This document shows, piece after piece, positions 1 through 8,981 of a DNA stretch of 64,000 nucleotides; the stretch's first letter is position 1; every line of letters starts with the position of its first letter. The notes under the pieces were generated by a model that worked only from the letters and a program-made list of their open reading frames with translations, did not search any database and was not told the origin of the DNA. The position numbers and the translations under genes are program-made. This DNA is from Sphingomonas_D zeicaulis. GTDB lineage: Bacteria > Pseudomonadota > Alphaproteobacteria > Sphingomonadales > Sphingomonadaceae. The DNA lies in contig NZ_JBNPXQ010000001.1 in the NCBI RefSeq assembly GCF_050433225.1, forward strand, positions 1,116,001-1,180,000, read 5' to 3'.

Positions 1-759
1 CACCATCAGCCGGCGCGCCTCCTGCATCCGCAACTGGGTGCGAAATTCGATCGGGCTCATCGCAGTGATCGCCCGGAAATGCTGGTGAAAGGAGGATCTG
101 CTCATCCCGGCGACTTCCGCCGCGTCGTCGATGCGGCATGGATCGCGATATTGCGTGCGGATCCAGATGATCGCGCGCGCGATCTGGCTCAGCCGACTGT
201 CTGCCTGCGCCATATGGCGGATGATGCCGCCTTCCGACCCGGTCAGCAGGCGGTAGAGGATCTCGCGGATCGTCAGCGGTGCCAGCGCATCGATGTCGGC
301 AGGCGTATCGAGCAGGCTCACCAGCCTGATGACCGCATCGAGCAGCGCCGGCGTCATTGCGTTGAGCGTCAGCCCGGCGGGCAACGCGGTCTCCTCGTCG
401 TCGGCGGCCGGATGGCGGATCGCGAGGTCGCTCAGCGCGGCGATGTCGAGATCGAGCTGGAGGCTGAGATAGGGCGCCTCGGCGCTCGCCTCGATCACCG
501 ATCCCATCACTGGTAGGCCGACCGATGCGATCAGGAAACGCGCCGGATCATAGTCATAGCTGATGTTGCCCAGCCCCGCGCGCTTGCGGCCTTGCGCGAT
601 GAAGCACAGGGTCGGTTCGTAGATCACCGGCATCGGCAAGCTCGGGAATGACCATCGTATGAGCGTCACGCCCGGCAGAGCGCAATCGAACATGCCATCT
701 TGCGGGGTATGGCGGGCGATGGCGGCCGCAAATGTCTCCAGTCCGGTCATGGCCATCAT
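1..759 (-). CDS. AraC-family transcriptional regulator (C-terminus cut by window edge)
   Basis: Translating the minus strand from the ATG pair at 759/756 gives about 250 residues open to the window edge. A TAG lies directly upstream in frame, so the start cannot be further out; the ATG at 750 is an alternative. Residues ~20-160 (for example PSLPMPVIYEPTLCFIAQGRK) resemble the AraC_N domain of the subfamily that often sits beside oxidoreductase genes. Residues ~195-250 hold the first AraC helix-turn-helix (DDAAEVAGMSRSSFHQHFRA, then TAMSPIEFR). The second HTH lies off the left edge. It is divergent from the aldo/keto reductase at 901, which it probably controls. Function is by family; the effector is unknown. 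Confidence 0.88.
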   Translation of the reverse strand, partial: MMAMTGLETFAAAIARHTPQDGMFDCALPGVTLIRWSFPSLPMPVIYEPTLCFIAQGRKRAGLGNISYDYDPARFLIASVGLPVMGSVIEASAEAPYLSLQLDLDIAALSDLAIRHPAADDEETALPAGLTLNAMTPALLDAVIRLVSLLDTPADIDALAPLTIREILYRLLTGSEGGIIRHMAQADSRLSQIARAIIWIRTQYRDPCRIDDAAEVAGMSRSSFHQHFRAITAMSPIEFRTQLRMQEARRLMV

Positions 760-900
760 CTAGCATCGTCTATGCTGCGGGAAAGTCCGCGAGGCACGGG
801 TTCGGACGATCGTGCAAGGATATCGGACAAGCCGTCTACCGCCGTCGCTGCGGCGCGGGGCACATCAGGCGCATCGGAAAACCAATGCAGGAGCTTGTCC

Positions 901-1971
901 GTGACCCAATCGACCTCTCTCGACCAGTATCGTCTGCTCGGACGATCGGGCCTTCGCGTCTCGCCACTCGCGCTCGGCACCATGACCTTCGGTGAGGACT
1001 GGGGCTGGGGTGCCGACCCCGCCGAAGCCCGGCGCATCTTCGATGCCTATGCCGATCGCGGCGGCAATTTCATCGACACCGCCGTCAACTACACCAATGG
1101 CGCGTCCGAGCGGATGGTGGGCGAGTTGATCAAGCCGAAGCGTGATCGCTTCGTCGTCTCCACCAAGTTCACGATGGCGCGCGATCTGGAGAACATCAAT
1201 TCTGGCGGCAACCACCGCTACAACCTGGTGCGGTCCGTCGAAGCCAGCCTTCGCCAGCTCGATACCGACCGGATCGACCTGTTCTACCTCCATGCGTGGG
1301 ACTTCACGACCAGCTCCGAGGAAGTGATGCGTGCGCTCGACGATCTCGTACGCGACGGCAAGATCCTTTACCTCGGCATCTGCAACACGCCGGCATGGCG
1401 GGTTTCGCAGATGCAGGCGATCGCCGACCTCCGCGGCTGGTCGCCCTTCGTGGCGCTCCAGATCGGCTACAGCCTCGTCGAGCGCACGGTGGAGCATGAA
1501 CTCATGCCGATGGCTGAGGCGATGGGGCTGGGCGTGCTACCTTGGTCGCCGCTGGGCGGCGGTATCCTGACCGGCAAATATAGCCGCGCCGACCTTTCGG
1601 ACGAGAATGACGCCAATGTCTCGGCCACGCGCAAGGGCGTGATCGCCTCATCCGGCCATCTTAACGAAGACGCGCTCGCCATCGCCGATGTGGTGGGGGA
1701 GATCGCCGGGGAGATCGGCGCCTCGCGCTCGCAGGTCGCGCTGGCCTGGACGTTGCAGAACAGCGCGGTGGCGGCACCGGTGATGGGCGCGCGAACACTG
1801 GCGCAGGCAGAGGATAATTTCGGCGCGCTCGGGGTGAGCTTCACGCAGGACCAACTCGACCGCCTCGACCGCGCCAGCGCGCCGGCACCGATCTTCCCCG
1901 AGAATTTCATCGGTCGGCCGATGGCGCAGCAACTTATCTTCGGCACGTCGAAGCTTGTCGGGCGACGTTGA
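901..1971 (+). CDS. Aldo/keto reductase
   Basis: 356 residues from a GTG at 901, chosen because AGGAG at 889-893 sits 7 bases upstream and the family N terminus (YRLLGRSGLRVSPLALGTM) starts just after it; the open frame runs further upstream without family similarity. The expected catalytic tetrad is visible: D59 in FIDT, Y64 in VNY, K89 in TKF and H131 in YLHAWD. The protein is a cytosolic NADPH-dependent TIM-barrel oxidoreductase of the YajO/Tas-like type; the substrate cannot be read from sequence. It is divergent from the AraC-type regulator and is followed one base later by the NTF2-like gene, so the two are probably cotranscribed. Confidence 0.93.
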   Translation: MTQSTSLDQYRLLGRSGLRVSPLALGTMTFGEDWGWGADPAEARRIFDAYADRGGNFIDTAVNYTNGASERMVGELIKPKRDRFVVSTKFTMARDLENINSGGNHRYNLVRSVEASLRQLDTDRIDLFYLHAWDFTTSSEEVMRALDDLVRDGKILYLGICNTPAWRVSQMQAIADLRGWSPFVALQIGYSLVERTVEHELMPMAEAMGLGVLPWSPLGGGILTGKYSRADLSDENDANVSATRKGVIASSGHLNEDALAIADVVGEIAGEIGASRSQVALAWTLQNSAVAAPVMGARTLAQAEDNFGALGVSFTQDQLDRLDRASAPAPIFPENFIGRPMAQQLIFGTSKLVGRR

Positions 1972-1972
1972 G

Positions 1973-2494
1973 ATGCTGCCAGCGTGCATCGCGAGGCTAG
2001 CTGCGGTGACGCTGGCCACCGCGGCGCCTCCCCACGCCGCGCCCGTCGTCGTACAAGCGGCGACGGCGCGGCCGGCACCATCCGCGCGCAACCGCCAGAT
2101 CGTCACGGCCGCCTTCGATCGCTGGGCGGCCGGAACCGGCAACATCTTCGAGGAATTGCTCTCCCCGGACGCGGTGTGGACGATCAAGGGTTCGGGGCCG
2201 AGCGCGGGCCGCTTCGAAGGCAGGGATGCCTTCGTCGCCCGCGCGGTGCGCCCTTTCGTCAGCCGCTTGTCGGCGCCGGTGCGTCCGGTGACGCGCCATA
2301 TCTGGGCGGATCGCGACCATGTCATTGCCAATTGGGAGGGCGAAGGCGTCGCGCGCGACGGGGCGCCCTACCGCAACAGCTATGTCTGGATCCTCCGCAT
2401 GCGCGACGGAAAGGCAGTGGAGGTAACCGCCTATCTCGACCTCGCGCCTTATGATGATGTGCTGCGCCGCATTCCGGCGCCGGATGATCAATAA
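1973..2494 (+). CDS. Secreted NTF2-like (SnoaL/ketosteroid-isomerase-fold) protein
   Basis: 173 residues from the ATG at 1973; a TTG at 1955 inside the previous gene would add six residues. The first ~30 residues (LPACIARLAAVTLATAAPP) look like a signal peptide, so the protein is probably periplasmic. Residues ~50-165 follow the NTF2-like pattern: a helix RQIVTAAFDRW, then FEELLSPDAVWTIKG and a conserved GRFEGRDAF, ending in beta strands such as YVWILRMRDGK. These folds act as small isomerases, hydrolases or binding domains, and no catalytic assignment is possible here. It starts one base after the aldo/keto reductase stop. Confidence 0.78.
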   Translation: MLPACIARLAAVTLATAAPPHAAPVVVQAATARPAPSARNRQIVTAAFDRWAAGTGNIFEELLSPDAVWTIKGSGPSAGRFEGRDAFVARAVRPFVSRLSAPVRPVTRHIWADRDHVIANWEGEGVARDGAPYRNSYVWILRMRDGKAVEVTAYLDLAPYDDVLRRIPAPDDQ

Positions 2495-2649
2495 GATCGC
2501 CGCGTCGGCGCGCTGCTCGCCTTATGCCGCGTGTCATCGCATCTTATGCCGCAGCCGGCTCTCAAGCGCGGGATCATGCAGTATCGCGGCGGCATGGGCA
2601 TGATGATCACTGGAGCGGATGGGCAGTGCCGCGTCGAAAGGATGGCGGC

Positions 2650-3858
2650 GTGAGCGCCACCGCGCCGCATCTCCGCTACGCGCGGAGCAATATCGCGCGG
2701 CTGGCGATCGCACAGGCGCTGGCGGGCGCCAATTCGGTCGTCCTTTTCGCGACGGGCGCCATCCTTGGCCATGAATTGGCGCCGATCCCGGCGCTGGCGA
2801 CCTTGCCGATCTCCATCTTCGTCGTCGGCATGGCGGCATGCATATTGCCGGCCGGCGCTGTCGCGCGGCGGCATGGGCGGCGGATCGCCTTCCTGCTGGG
2901 CAATATCTGCGGTGTGCTGGTCGGGCTGCTGTCGATGCTGGCGGTGATGCAGGCGTCGTTCTGGCTGCTCTGCCTCGGCGCCTTTCTCGGCGGTGCCTAT
3001 GCGGCGGTCGTCCAGTCCTTCCGTTTCGCGGCAGCCGACTGCGTCGAGCCCGAACGCCGTCCGCGGGCGCTTTCGATCGTGATGGCGGGCGGAGTCGTCG
3101 CCGGCGTGCTCGGCCCCCAGCTCGTCACGCTGACGATGGACCTGTGGCCCGCGCACATGTTCGCGGCGACCTTCATCGCCCAGTCGATCGTCGCCTTGCT
3201 CTCCGCGGTCGTGCTGGCCGGCGTGCGCCTGCCGCTGCCGACCGCCGAGGAGATTGCCGGCGGCAGGCCATTGTCGGCGATCGTGCGACAGCCGGGCTTT
3301 GCCGTCGCGGTGATGTGCGGCGCGATCTCCTACATGGTGATGAACTTCCTTATGACGGCGGCACCGCTGGCGATGCGGCTGTGCGGCCATAACCAGGCGA
3401 GCTCGAACCTCGGCCTGCAATGGCACATTATCGCAATGTATGGCCCCAGCTTCTTCACTGGTGGGCTCGTCACTCGCTTCGGCGCGGCACGTGTCGCCAT
3501 CGTCGGCTTCGCGTTGATCGGCATGGCCGTGTTCGCCGGTCTGCGCGGAATTGCGGTGGCGGATTTCTGGCTCACCCTCATTCTGCTGGGGATCGGCTGG
3601 AACTTCAGCTTCGTCGGTGCCTCGACGATGGTGCTCGACTGCCATCGACCGGAGGAAAAGGCGCAGGTGCAGTCGCTCAACGACTTCATCATCTTCGGGC
3701 TGATGGCGGTCGGATCCTTCACCTCAGGCGAACTGCTCACGCTCTACGGGTGGGATACGGTGCTGTGGGTGTCGCTCGCACCGCTGGCGATGGTGGTCGC
3801 CGCGCTGCTGCTGTTCATCACGCGCAACTTGGCGCCGCTCGCCCGCCCGGCGCGCTGA
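2650..3858 (+). CDS. MFS transporter
   Basis: 402 residues from a GTG at 2650, supported by AAAGGA about 8 bases upstream; the frame is open to 2524 but that stretch is non-hydrophobic and unlike the family. Twelve hydrophobic segments alternate with short loops. The loop after the second segment carries ARRHGRRIAFLLGN, close to the MFS motif A (GxxxDRxGRR). It is a cytoplasmic-membrane exporter or importer by family; the substrate is not apparent. A 155-base gap separates it from the NTF2-like gene, in which I see no gene. Confidence 0.9.
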   Translation: MSATAPHLRYARSNIARLAIAQALAGANSVVLFATGAILGHELAPIPALATLPISIFVVGMAACILPAGAVARRHGRRIAFLLGNICGVLVGLLSMLAVMQASFWLLCLGAFLGGAYAAVVQSFRFAAADCVEPERRPRALSIVMAGGVVAGVLGPQLVTLTMDLWPAHMFAATFIAQSIVALLSAVVLAGVRLPLPTAEEIAGGRPLSAIVRQPGFAVAVMCGAISYMVMNFLMTAAPLAMRLCGHNQASSNLGLQWHIIAMYGPSFFTGGLVTRFGAARVAIVGFALIGMAVFAGLRGIAVADFWLTLILLGIGWNFSFVGASTMVLDCHRPEEKAQVQSLNDFIIFGLMAVGSFTSGELLTLYGWDTVLWVSLAPLAMVVAALLLFITRNLAPLARPAR

Positions 3859-3932
3859 CGCGCCGCGATGCGCGGCCATATCGCCATAACCGCTTGGCAT
3901 CCGCGCCCGCGCGCCGCTAAGGCCGGCGCATC

Positions 3933-6557
3933 ATGACCGAACTCGCCAAGACCTTCGACCCCGCCGCCATCGAGGCGCGCTGGTATGCGCATTGGGAACA
4001 GGAAGGGCGTTTCCGCCCCGAGCGGCCGGAGGCGCAGCCCTTCACGATCGTCAACCCGCCGCCGAACGTGACGGGCAGCCTGCACATCGGCCACGCGCTG
4101 GATAACACGCTGCAGGACATTCTCGTCCGCCACGCCCGCCTCCAGGGCAAGGATGCGCTGTGGGTGGTCGGCACCGACCATGCCGGCATCGCGACGCAGA
4201 TGGTGGTCGAGCGTCAGATGGCCGAACGGCAGCAGAAGCGTACCGATTTCACCCGCGAGGAATTCGTCGCGAAGGTGTGGGAGTGGAAGGAAGAGAGCGG
4301 CGGCACGATCACCCGCCAGCTCCGCCGGCTCGGCTGCTCGATGGACTGGGCGAACGAACGCTTCACGATGGACGAGGGCTTCAGCCGCGCCGTTATCAAG
4401 GTGTTCGTCGATCTCCACGCGCAGGGCCTGCTCTATCGCGACAAGCGGTTGGTGAACTGGGATCCGGGCCTCAAGACCGCGATCTCCGACCTCGAGGTCG
4501 AGACCAAGGAAATCGCCGGCAAGTTCTGGCATTTCCGCTACCCGCTGGAGGATGGCAGCGGCTTCATCTCGGTCGCGACGACGCGGCCGGAAACGATGCT
4601 CGCCGATATGGCGGTCGCGGTGAATGCGGAGGATGTGCGATATACTGCACTGGTCGGCAAGAAGGTCCGCCTGCCGATCACCGGCCGGCTGATCCCGATC
4701 GTGACCGACGAGCATGCCGATCCCGAACTGGGCTCGGGCGCGGTCAAGATCACGCCTGGGCATGATTTCAACGACTTCGAAGTCGGCCGTCGCGCCGGCA
4801 TCAAGCCGGCGGACATGCTCAACATGCTCGACGCCGAGGCGCGGGTCATCCAGACCGCGGACGTCCTGATCCCCGAGGATCTGCTCGGGCTCGACCGGTT
4901 CGAGGCGCGCAAGCGGGTGATCGCGCTGATCGAGGCCGAAGGGCTGCTGGAGAAGGTGGAGGATCGCACGATCCAGACGCCTTATGGCGACCGCTCCAAC
5001 GTCGTCATCGAGCCCTGGCTGACCGACCAATGGTATGTCGACGCCAAGACGCTGGCCGGCCCCGCGCTCGATGCGGTCCGCAACGGCGACATCCGCGTCG
5101 TGCCCGAGACCTGGAAGAAGACCTGGTACAACTGGCTGGAGAATATCCAGCCCTGGTGCGTCAGCCGTCAGCTCTGGTGGGGCCATCAGATCCCCGCATG
5201 GTATGACGAGGATGGCAATTGCTACGTCGCCGAGGATGAAGGCGCAGCGCAGGCGCAGGCCGGCAACAAGAAGCTGTTCCGCGATCCGGACGTGCTCGAC
5301 ACCTGGTTCTCCTCCGCGCTGTGGCCGTTCGGCACGCTCGGCTGGCCGGACCAGACGACCGCGCTCGATCGGCATTATCCCAATGACGTGCTGATCTCCG
5401 GCTTCGACATCCTGTTCTTCTGGGATGCCCGCATGGCGATGCAGGGCTTGCACTTCATGAAAGAAGTGCCGTGGAAGACCTTGTATCTGCACGGTCTTGT
5501 TCGCGCGGCGGACGGTTCGAAGATGTCCAAGTCGAAGGGCAACACAGTCGATCCGCTGGGGCTGGTCGACCGCTTCGGCGCCGACGCGCTGCGTTTCACG
5601 CTTGCCGCGATGGAAAGCCAGGGACGCGACATCAAGCTCGATGAGAAGCGCGTCGAGGGCTATCGCAACTTCGCGACCAAGCTGTGGAACGCCTCGCGCT
5701 TCTGCCAGGCCAACGGCATCGGCGCCTCGGCGACGATCGAGCCGCCGGCGGCCGAGCGCGCGGTCAACCGCTGGATCCTCGCGGAGACCGTGGCGACGGT
5801 GCAGAAGCTCGATCTGGCACTGACCGACCTGCGCTTCGACGAAAGCGCCAACACCATCTACCAGTTCGTCTGGGCGACGTTCTGCGACTGGTATCTGGAG
5901 CTGATCAAGGGCCAGATCGACGACGAGACCAAGGCCGTCGCCGGCTGGGTGCTCGACCAGATCCTGGTGATGCTCCACCCGTTCATGCCGTTCATAACCG
6001 AGGAACTATGGCATGCGATGGGCGAGCGACCCTATGACCTGATCCTCGCGAAGTGGCCGATGGCCGATGCGCGCGCGATCGACCCGACCGCGCAGGCCGA
6101 GATCGACTGGCTGATCCGGCTGGTGACCGAGGTGCGCGCAGCGCGTTCCGAACTCAACGTGCCCCCCGGCGCGAAGCTCGCGGCCTATGTGCAAGATAGT
6201 GCACAGCTGACCAACGAGCGGCTGGAGCGCGCCTTGCCGATGCTCCAGCGCATGGCGCGGCTTGAGTGCGTGTTGGCCGATCCGGCGCCCGCTGGCGGTG
6301 CCGCGCAGATCGTCGTCGACGAGGCGACCTATGTGCTACCGCTGGAAGGCGTGATCGACGTGGACGCGGAACGCGCCCGGCTCGCCAAGGCGCTTGCTGC
6401 TGCGCAGAAGGAGCGCGATGGGCTCGCCGGCCGGCTCAATAATCCGGCCTTCGCCGAGAAGGCGAAGCCGGAAGCCGTGGCCAAGGCGCGTGAGGATCAT
6501 GCCGCGAAGACCGCCGAGGCCGAACGTCTCGGTGCCGCGCTGGCGCGCCTCGGCTGA
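3933..6557 (+). CDS. valS: Valine--tRNA ligase
   Basis: 874 residues, a normal length for bacterial ValRS, which charges tRNA-Val in the cytosol. The class I signatures are intact: PPPNVTGSLHIGH with HIGH at residues 51-54, and KMSKS at 530-534. A CP1 editing domain (residues ~190-330, including TTRPETMLADMAVAV) and the anticodon-binding domain follow. The C-terminal ~65 residues are an Ala/Lys/Glu-rich coiled coil (ERARLAKALAAAQKERDG), the usual tRNA-binding arm. The stop overlaps the start of the MATE gene by one base (TGATG). Confidence 0.98.
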   Translation: MTELAKTFDPAAIEARWYAHWEQEGRFRPERPEAQPFTIVNPPPNVTGSLHIGHALDNTLQDILVRHARLQGKDALWVVGTDHAGIATQMVVERQMAERQQKRTDFTREEFVAKVWEWKEESGGTITRQLRRLGCSMDWANERFTMDEGFSRAVIKVFVDLHAQGLLYRDKRLVNWDPGLKTAISDLEVETKEIAGKFWHFRYPLEDGSGFISVATTRPETMLADMAVAVNAEDVRYTALVGKKVRLPITGRLIPIVTDEHADPELGSGAVKITPGHDFNDFEVGRRAGIKPADMLNMLDAEARVIQTADVLIPEDLLGLDRFEARKRVIALIEAEGLLEKVEDRTIQTPYGDRSNVVIEPWLTDQWYVDAKTLAGPALDAVRNGDIRVVPETWKKTWYNWLENIQPWCVSRQLWWGHQIPAWYDEDGNCYVAEDEGAAQAQAGNKKLFRDPDVLDTWFSSALWPFGTLGWPDQTTALDRHYPNDVLISGFDILFFWDARMAMQGLHFMKEVPWKTLYLHGLVRAADGSKMSKSKGNTVDPLGLVDRFGADALRFTLAAMESQGRDIKLDEKRVEGYRNFATKLWNASRFCQANGIGASATIEPPAAERAVNRWILAETVATVQKLDLALTDLRFDESANTIYQFVWATFCDWYLELIKGQIDDETKAVAGWVLDQILVMLHPFMPFITEELWHAMGERPYDLILAKWPMADARAIDPTAQAEIDWLIRLVTEVRAARSELNVPPGAKLAAYVQDSAQLTNERLERALPMLQRMARLECVLADPAPAGGAAQIVVDEATYVLPLEGVIDVDAERARLAKALAAAQKERDGLAGRLNNPAFAEKAKPEAVAKAREDHAAKTAEAERLGAALARLG

Positions 6558-8029
6558 TGGAAGGCGGGGGCGAAGCCGGTGCTGCGTCCCCGAAAGCGAC
6601 GCGTGACCTGACGTCGGGGCCGATCAACAGTACCCTGCTGTTGTTTGCCCTGCCGACGCTTGGTTCGTCGATTCTTCAGTCGCTCAACGGCTCGATCAAC
6701 GCGATCTGGGTCGGGCAATTCCTCGGCGAGACGGCGCTGGCGGCGACGACCAACGCCAATCTCGTCATGTTCCTGATGTTTTCGGCGGTGTTCGGCTTCG
6801 GCATGGCCGCCGCGATCCTAATCGGGCAAGCGGTAGGGCGGCGCGATCTCGACGGCGTGCGCCGCGTGTTCGGTACCACGATGGGGCTGTTCGGCGTAGC
6901 CTCGCTGCTCATCGGCTTCATCGGCTGGGTTTCCGCGCCCGCGTTGCTGCGGCTGCTCGCCACGCCAGACGATGTGTTCCCGATGGCGCTCGCCTATCTC
7001 CGCGTGATCTTCCTCGGCATGCCGCCGATGCTGGTCAGCGTGTTGCTGACGATGTGCCTGCGCGGCATCGGCGATGCGATCACGCCGCTTTGGGCGATCG
7101 CCGCCTCGGTGGTGATCGACGTGGCGCTCAACCCGGTGTTCATCCTTGGCTTGGGGCCTGCGCCGCAACTCGGCATCGCCGGCAGCGCGGTAGCGACGCT
7201 GATCGCCAACATGGTCAGCCTGATTGGCGTGGTCTACGTGATCTACGCCCGGGACCGCATGATCCGGCTACGCGGTGCAGAATTGCGCTACCTGTTGCCC
7301 GACCGCGGGCTGCTCGGCGCGATCTTCGCGAAGGGCTTCGCGATCGGCGTGCAGATGCTGGTCTTCGCCTCCTCCGGCCTCGCGCTGATCGGACTGGTCA
7401 ATCGCGAGGGCAGCGCGATGACCGCAGCTTATGGCGCAGCCAGCCAGTTGTGGACCTACATCCAGATGCCGGCGATGTCGGTGGGCGCAGCGGTCAGCGC
7501 GATGGCGGCGCAGAATATCGGGGCCGATCGCTGGGATCGCGTGCGGCTGATCGCGCGCGGCGGCATCCTGCTCAACCTTGCGCTGACCGGCGCCTTGATC
7601 GCAATCGTCTGGTTCATCGATCGCCACGTGCTGTGGCTGTTTCTCGGTACAGACGGCGCGACGATCGCGCTGGCCAGCCACATCAACCGGATGGTGGTGT
7701 GGAGCTTCACATTGATGGGCATATCGATGGTGCTGAGCGCGACCGTGCGCGCCAATGGCGCCGTGATCGCGCCGCTGATCATCTTCGGCATCGCCACCTT
7801 GCCGGTCCGCTTCGGCGTCGCCTGGGGGCTGCGGCCGGTGTTCGGCACCGATGGCCTCTGGGTCGGCATGTGGGTCGGCTCGATCGCCGCCGCGGGCGTG
7901 ATGGCCGCCTATTATCGCTGGGGCGGGTGGCGCGAGACGCGGATGCTGCCGCCGCCGAGCCGCATCGAGGTGGAGGAGGAGGCGATGGCCTGCTCCGAAC
8001 CGGCGGGCAAGATCGCGCCGGTGGGCTAG
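6557..8029 (+). CDS. MATE-family multidrug/toxin efflux transporter
   Basis: 490 residues with about twelve hydrophobic segments and the two-fold internal repeat of MATE proteins. The N-terminal half contains LFALPTLGSSILQSLNGSINAIWVGQ, positioned like the first MatE domain, and a second begins near residue 240 (LLGAIFAKGFAIGVQML). It would export cationic compounds using a Na+ or H+ gradient. The ATG at 6557 overlaps the valS stop, giving translational coupling. The ~40-residue cytosolic tail is acidic. Its stop overlaps that of the convergent lipid-kinase gene by four bases. Confidence 0.92.
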   Translation: MEGGGEAGAASPKATRDLTSGPINSTLLLFALPTLGSSILQSLNGSINAIWVGQFLGETALAATTNANLVMFLMFSAVFGFGMAAAILIGQAVGRRDLDGVRRVFGTTMGLFGVASLLIGFIGWVSAPALLRLLATPDDVFPMALAYLRVIFLGMPPMLVSVLLTMCLRGIGDAITPLWAIAASVVIDVALNPVFILGLGPAPQLGIAGSAVATLIANMVSLIGVVYVIYARDRMIRLRGAELRYLLPDRGLLGAIFAKGFAIGVQMLVFASSGLALIGLVNREGSAMTAAYGAASQLWTYIQMPAMSVGAAVSAMAAQNIGADRWDRVRLIARGGILLNLALTGALIAIVWFIDRHVLWLFLGTDGATIALASHINRMVVWSFTLMGISMVLSATVRANGAVIAPLIIFGIATLPVRFGVAWGLRPVFGTDGLWVGMWVGSIAAAGVMAAYYRWGGWRETRMLPPPSRIEVEEEAMACSEPAGKIAPVG

Positions 8030-8925
8030 GCCTCCGCCGGCGCCACCACCTCTATTACAGCCTTCGCCACCTTCGCCATCACCGGGGTATGCGCCAGCAC
8101 CTCGCCATCGATCGAAATCGGCAGCGGCGGGTCGGTGGCGACGCGCATCGCGGTGCCGCGGAATTCGCGATAGGTTTTCTTACGCGCGCGCATTTTCACC
8201 ACGCTCGTGAACCAGCTCCACGCCAATGTGCTGCTCTTGGTGCCAACCACCGCCTGGACGATGATCTCGCCGCTGTCGAGTTCGGCATCCTCCACCAGTT
8301 CGGTGCCGCCATGGTAGCGTCCGTTGGCGATGCGCACCTCAAGCGCGTCGATCGTCTCGGCATCGGCGCCTTCGCCGACGGTGAGCTTGAACGGGCGGAA
8401 GCGCGTCATCTGGTAGGTCGCCCACATCAGGTAGCCGATGCGGCCGAGCGCGCGCTTCAGCTTGTGCGGCACCGTCTCAGCAATGAGCGGCGACACGCCG
8501 ATCGCGGCGCAATTGGCGTAATAGTCATCGTCAATCATGCCGAGATCGATGCGCCGGCGCTGGCCGGTTGCGATCACGTCGATCGCGCCGTCGATGTCGA
8601 GGGGGATGCCGAGCCCCCGCGCGAAGCTGTTGGCGGTGCCCAGCGGCAGCAGCGCGAACACGCAGTCCTTGCCGACGAAATAGTCGACCGAGCAGGAAAG
8701 CGATCCATCGCCACCCCCCACGATCACCATCGGCGCCCCTGAATTCACCGCTTCCTCTATGGTCGATTGCAGTTTCGAGGGCTTGCGGACGGGATAGGCC
8801 TTGATCACGTCGATCCCGGACTCCCGCAGCCGGACGACGGCATGGCGGAACATCTCGCGGCCCTTGCGCGACTTGGCGTTGACGACAAGGATCGCGCGCT
8901 TGGGCACCGGGCGGGGTTGGTTCAT
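8026..8925 (-). CDS. Diacylglycerol kinase-like lipid kinase (YegS/DgkB family)
   Basis: 299 residues from the ATG at 8925; an in-frame upstream extension to 8961 is not family-like. The DAGK catalytic domain is clear: RAILVVNAKSRKG at the N terminus, the nucleotide-binding glycine loop VGGGDGSLS near residue 70, and LPLGTANSFARGLGIP soon after. The C-terminal half matches the second lobe of NAD-kinase-like lipid kinases (ISIDGEVLAHTP). It would phosphorylate diacylglycerol or a related lipid at the inner membrane. It is a single gene, convergent with the MATE gene. Confidence 0.9.
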   Translation of the reverse strand: MNQPRPVPKRAILVVNAKSRKGREMFRHAVVRLRESGIDVIKAYPVRKPSKLQSTIEEAVNSGAPMVIVGGGDGSLSCSVDYFVGKDCVFALLPLGTANSFARGLGIPLDIDGAIDVIATGQRRRIDLGMIDDDYYANCAAIGVSPLIAETVPHKLKRALGRIGYLMWATYQMTRFRPFKLTVGEGADAETIDALEVRIANGRYHGGTELVEDAELDSGEIIVQAVVGTKSSTLAWSWFTSVVKMRARKKTYREFRGTAMRVATDPPLPISIDGEVLAHTPVMAKVAKAVIEVVAPAEA

Positions 8926-8981
8926 GCCGCCGATAACGCACGAAATGCTTCGTGGTCCCAACGAAATCTCTTGTATATGAA

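Noticed and set aside
700..900. N-terminal extension of the aldo/keto reductase
   Set aside because: The extra 67 codons overlap the divergent AraC-type gene and are unlike the family; the GTG at 901 has a good ribosome binding site.
3744..5978. 744-codon open frame antisense to valS
   Set aside because: It lies fully opposite a certain tRNA synthetase gene, and its protein is rich in Arg/His/Leu without any family pattern; it is a product of high GC at third positions.
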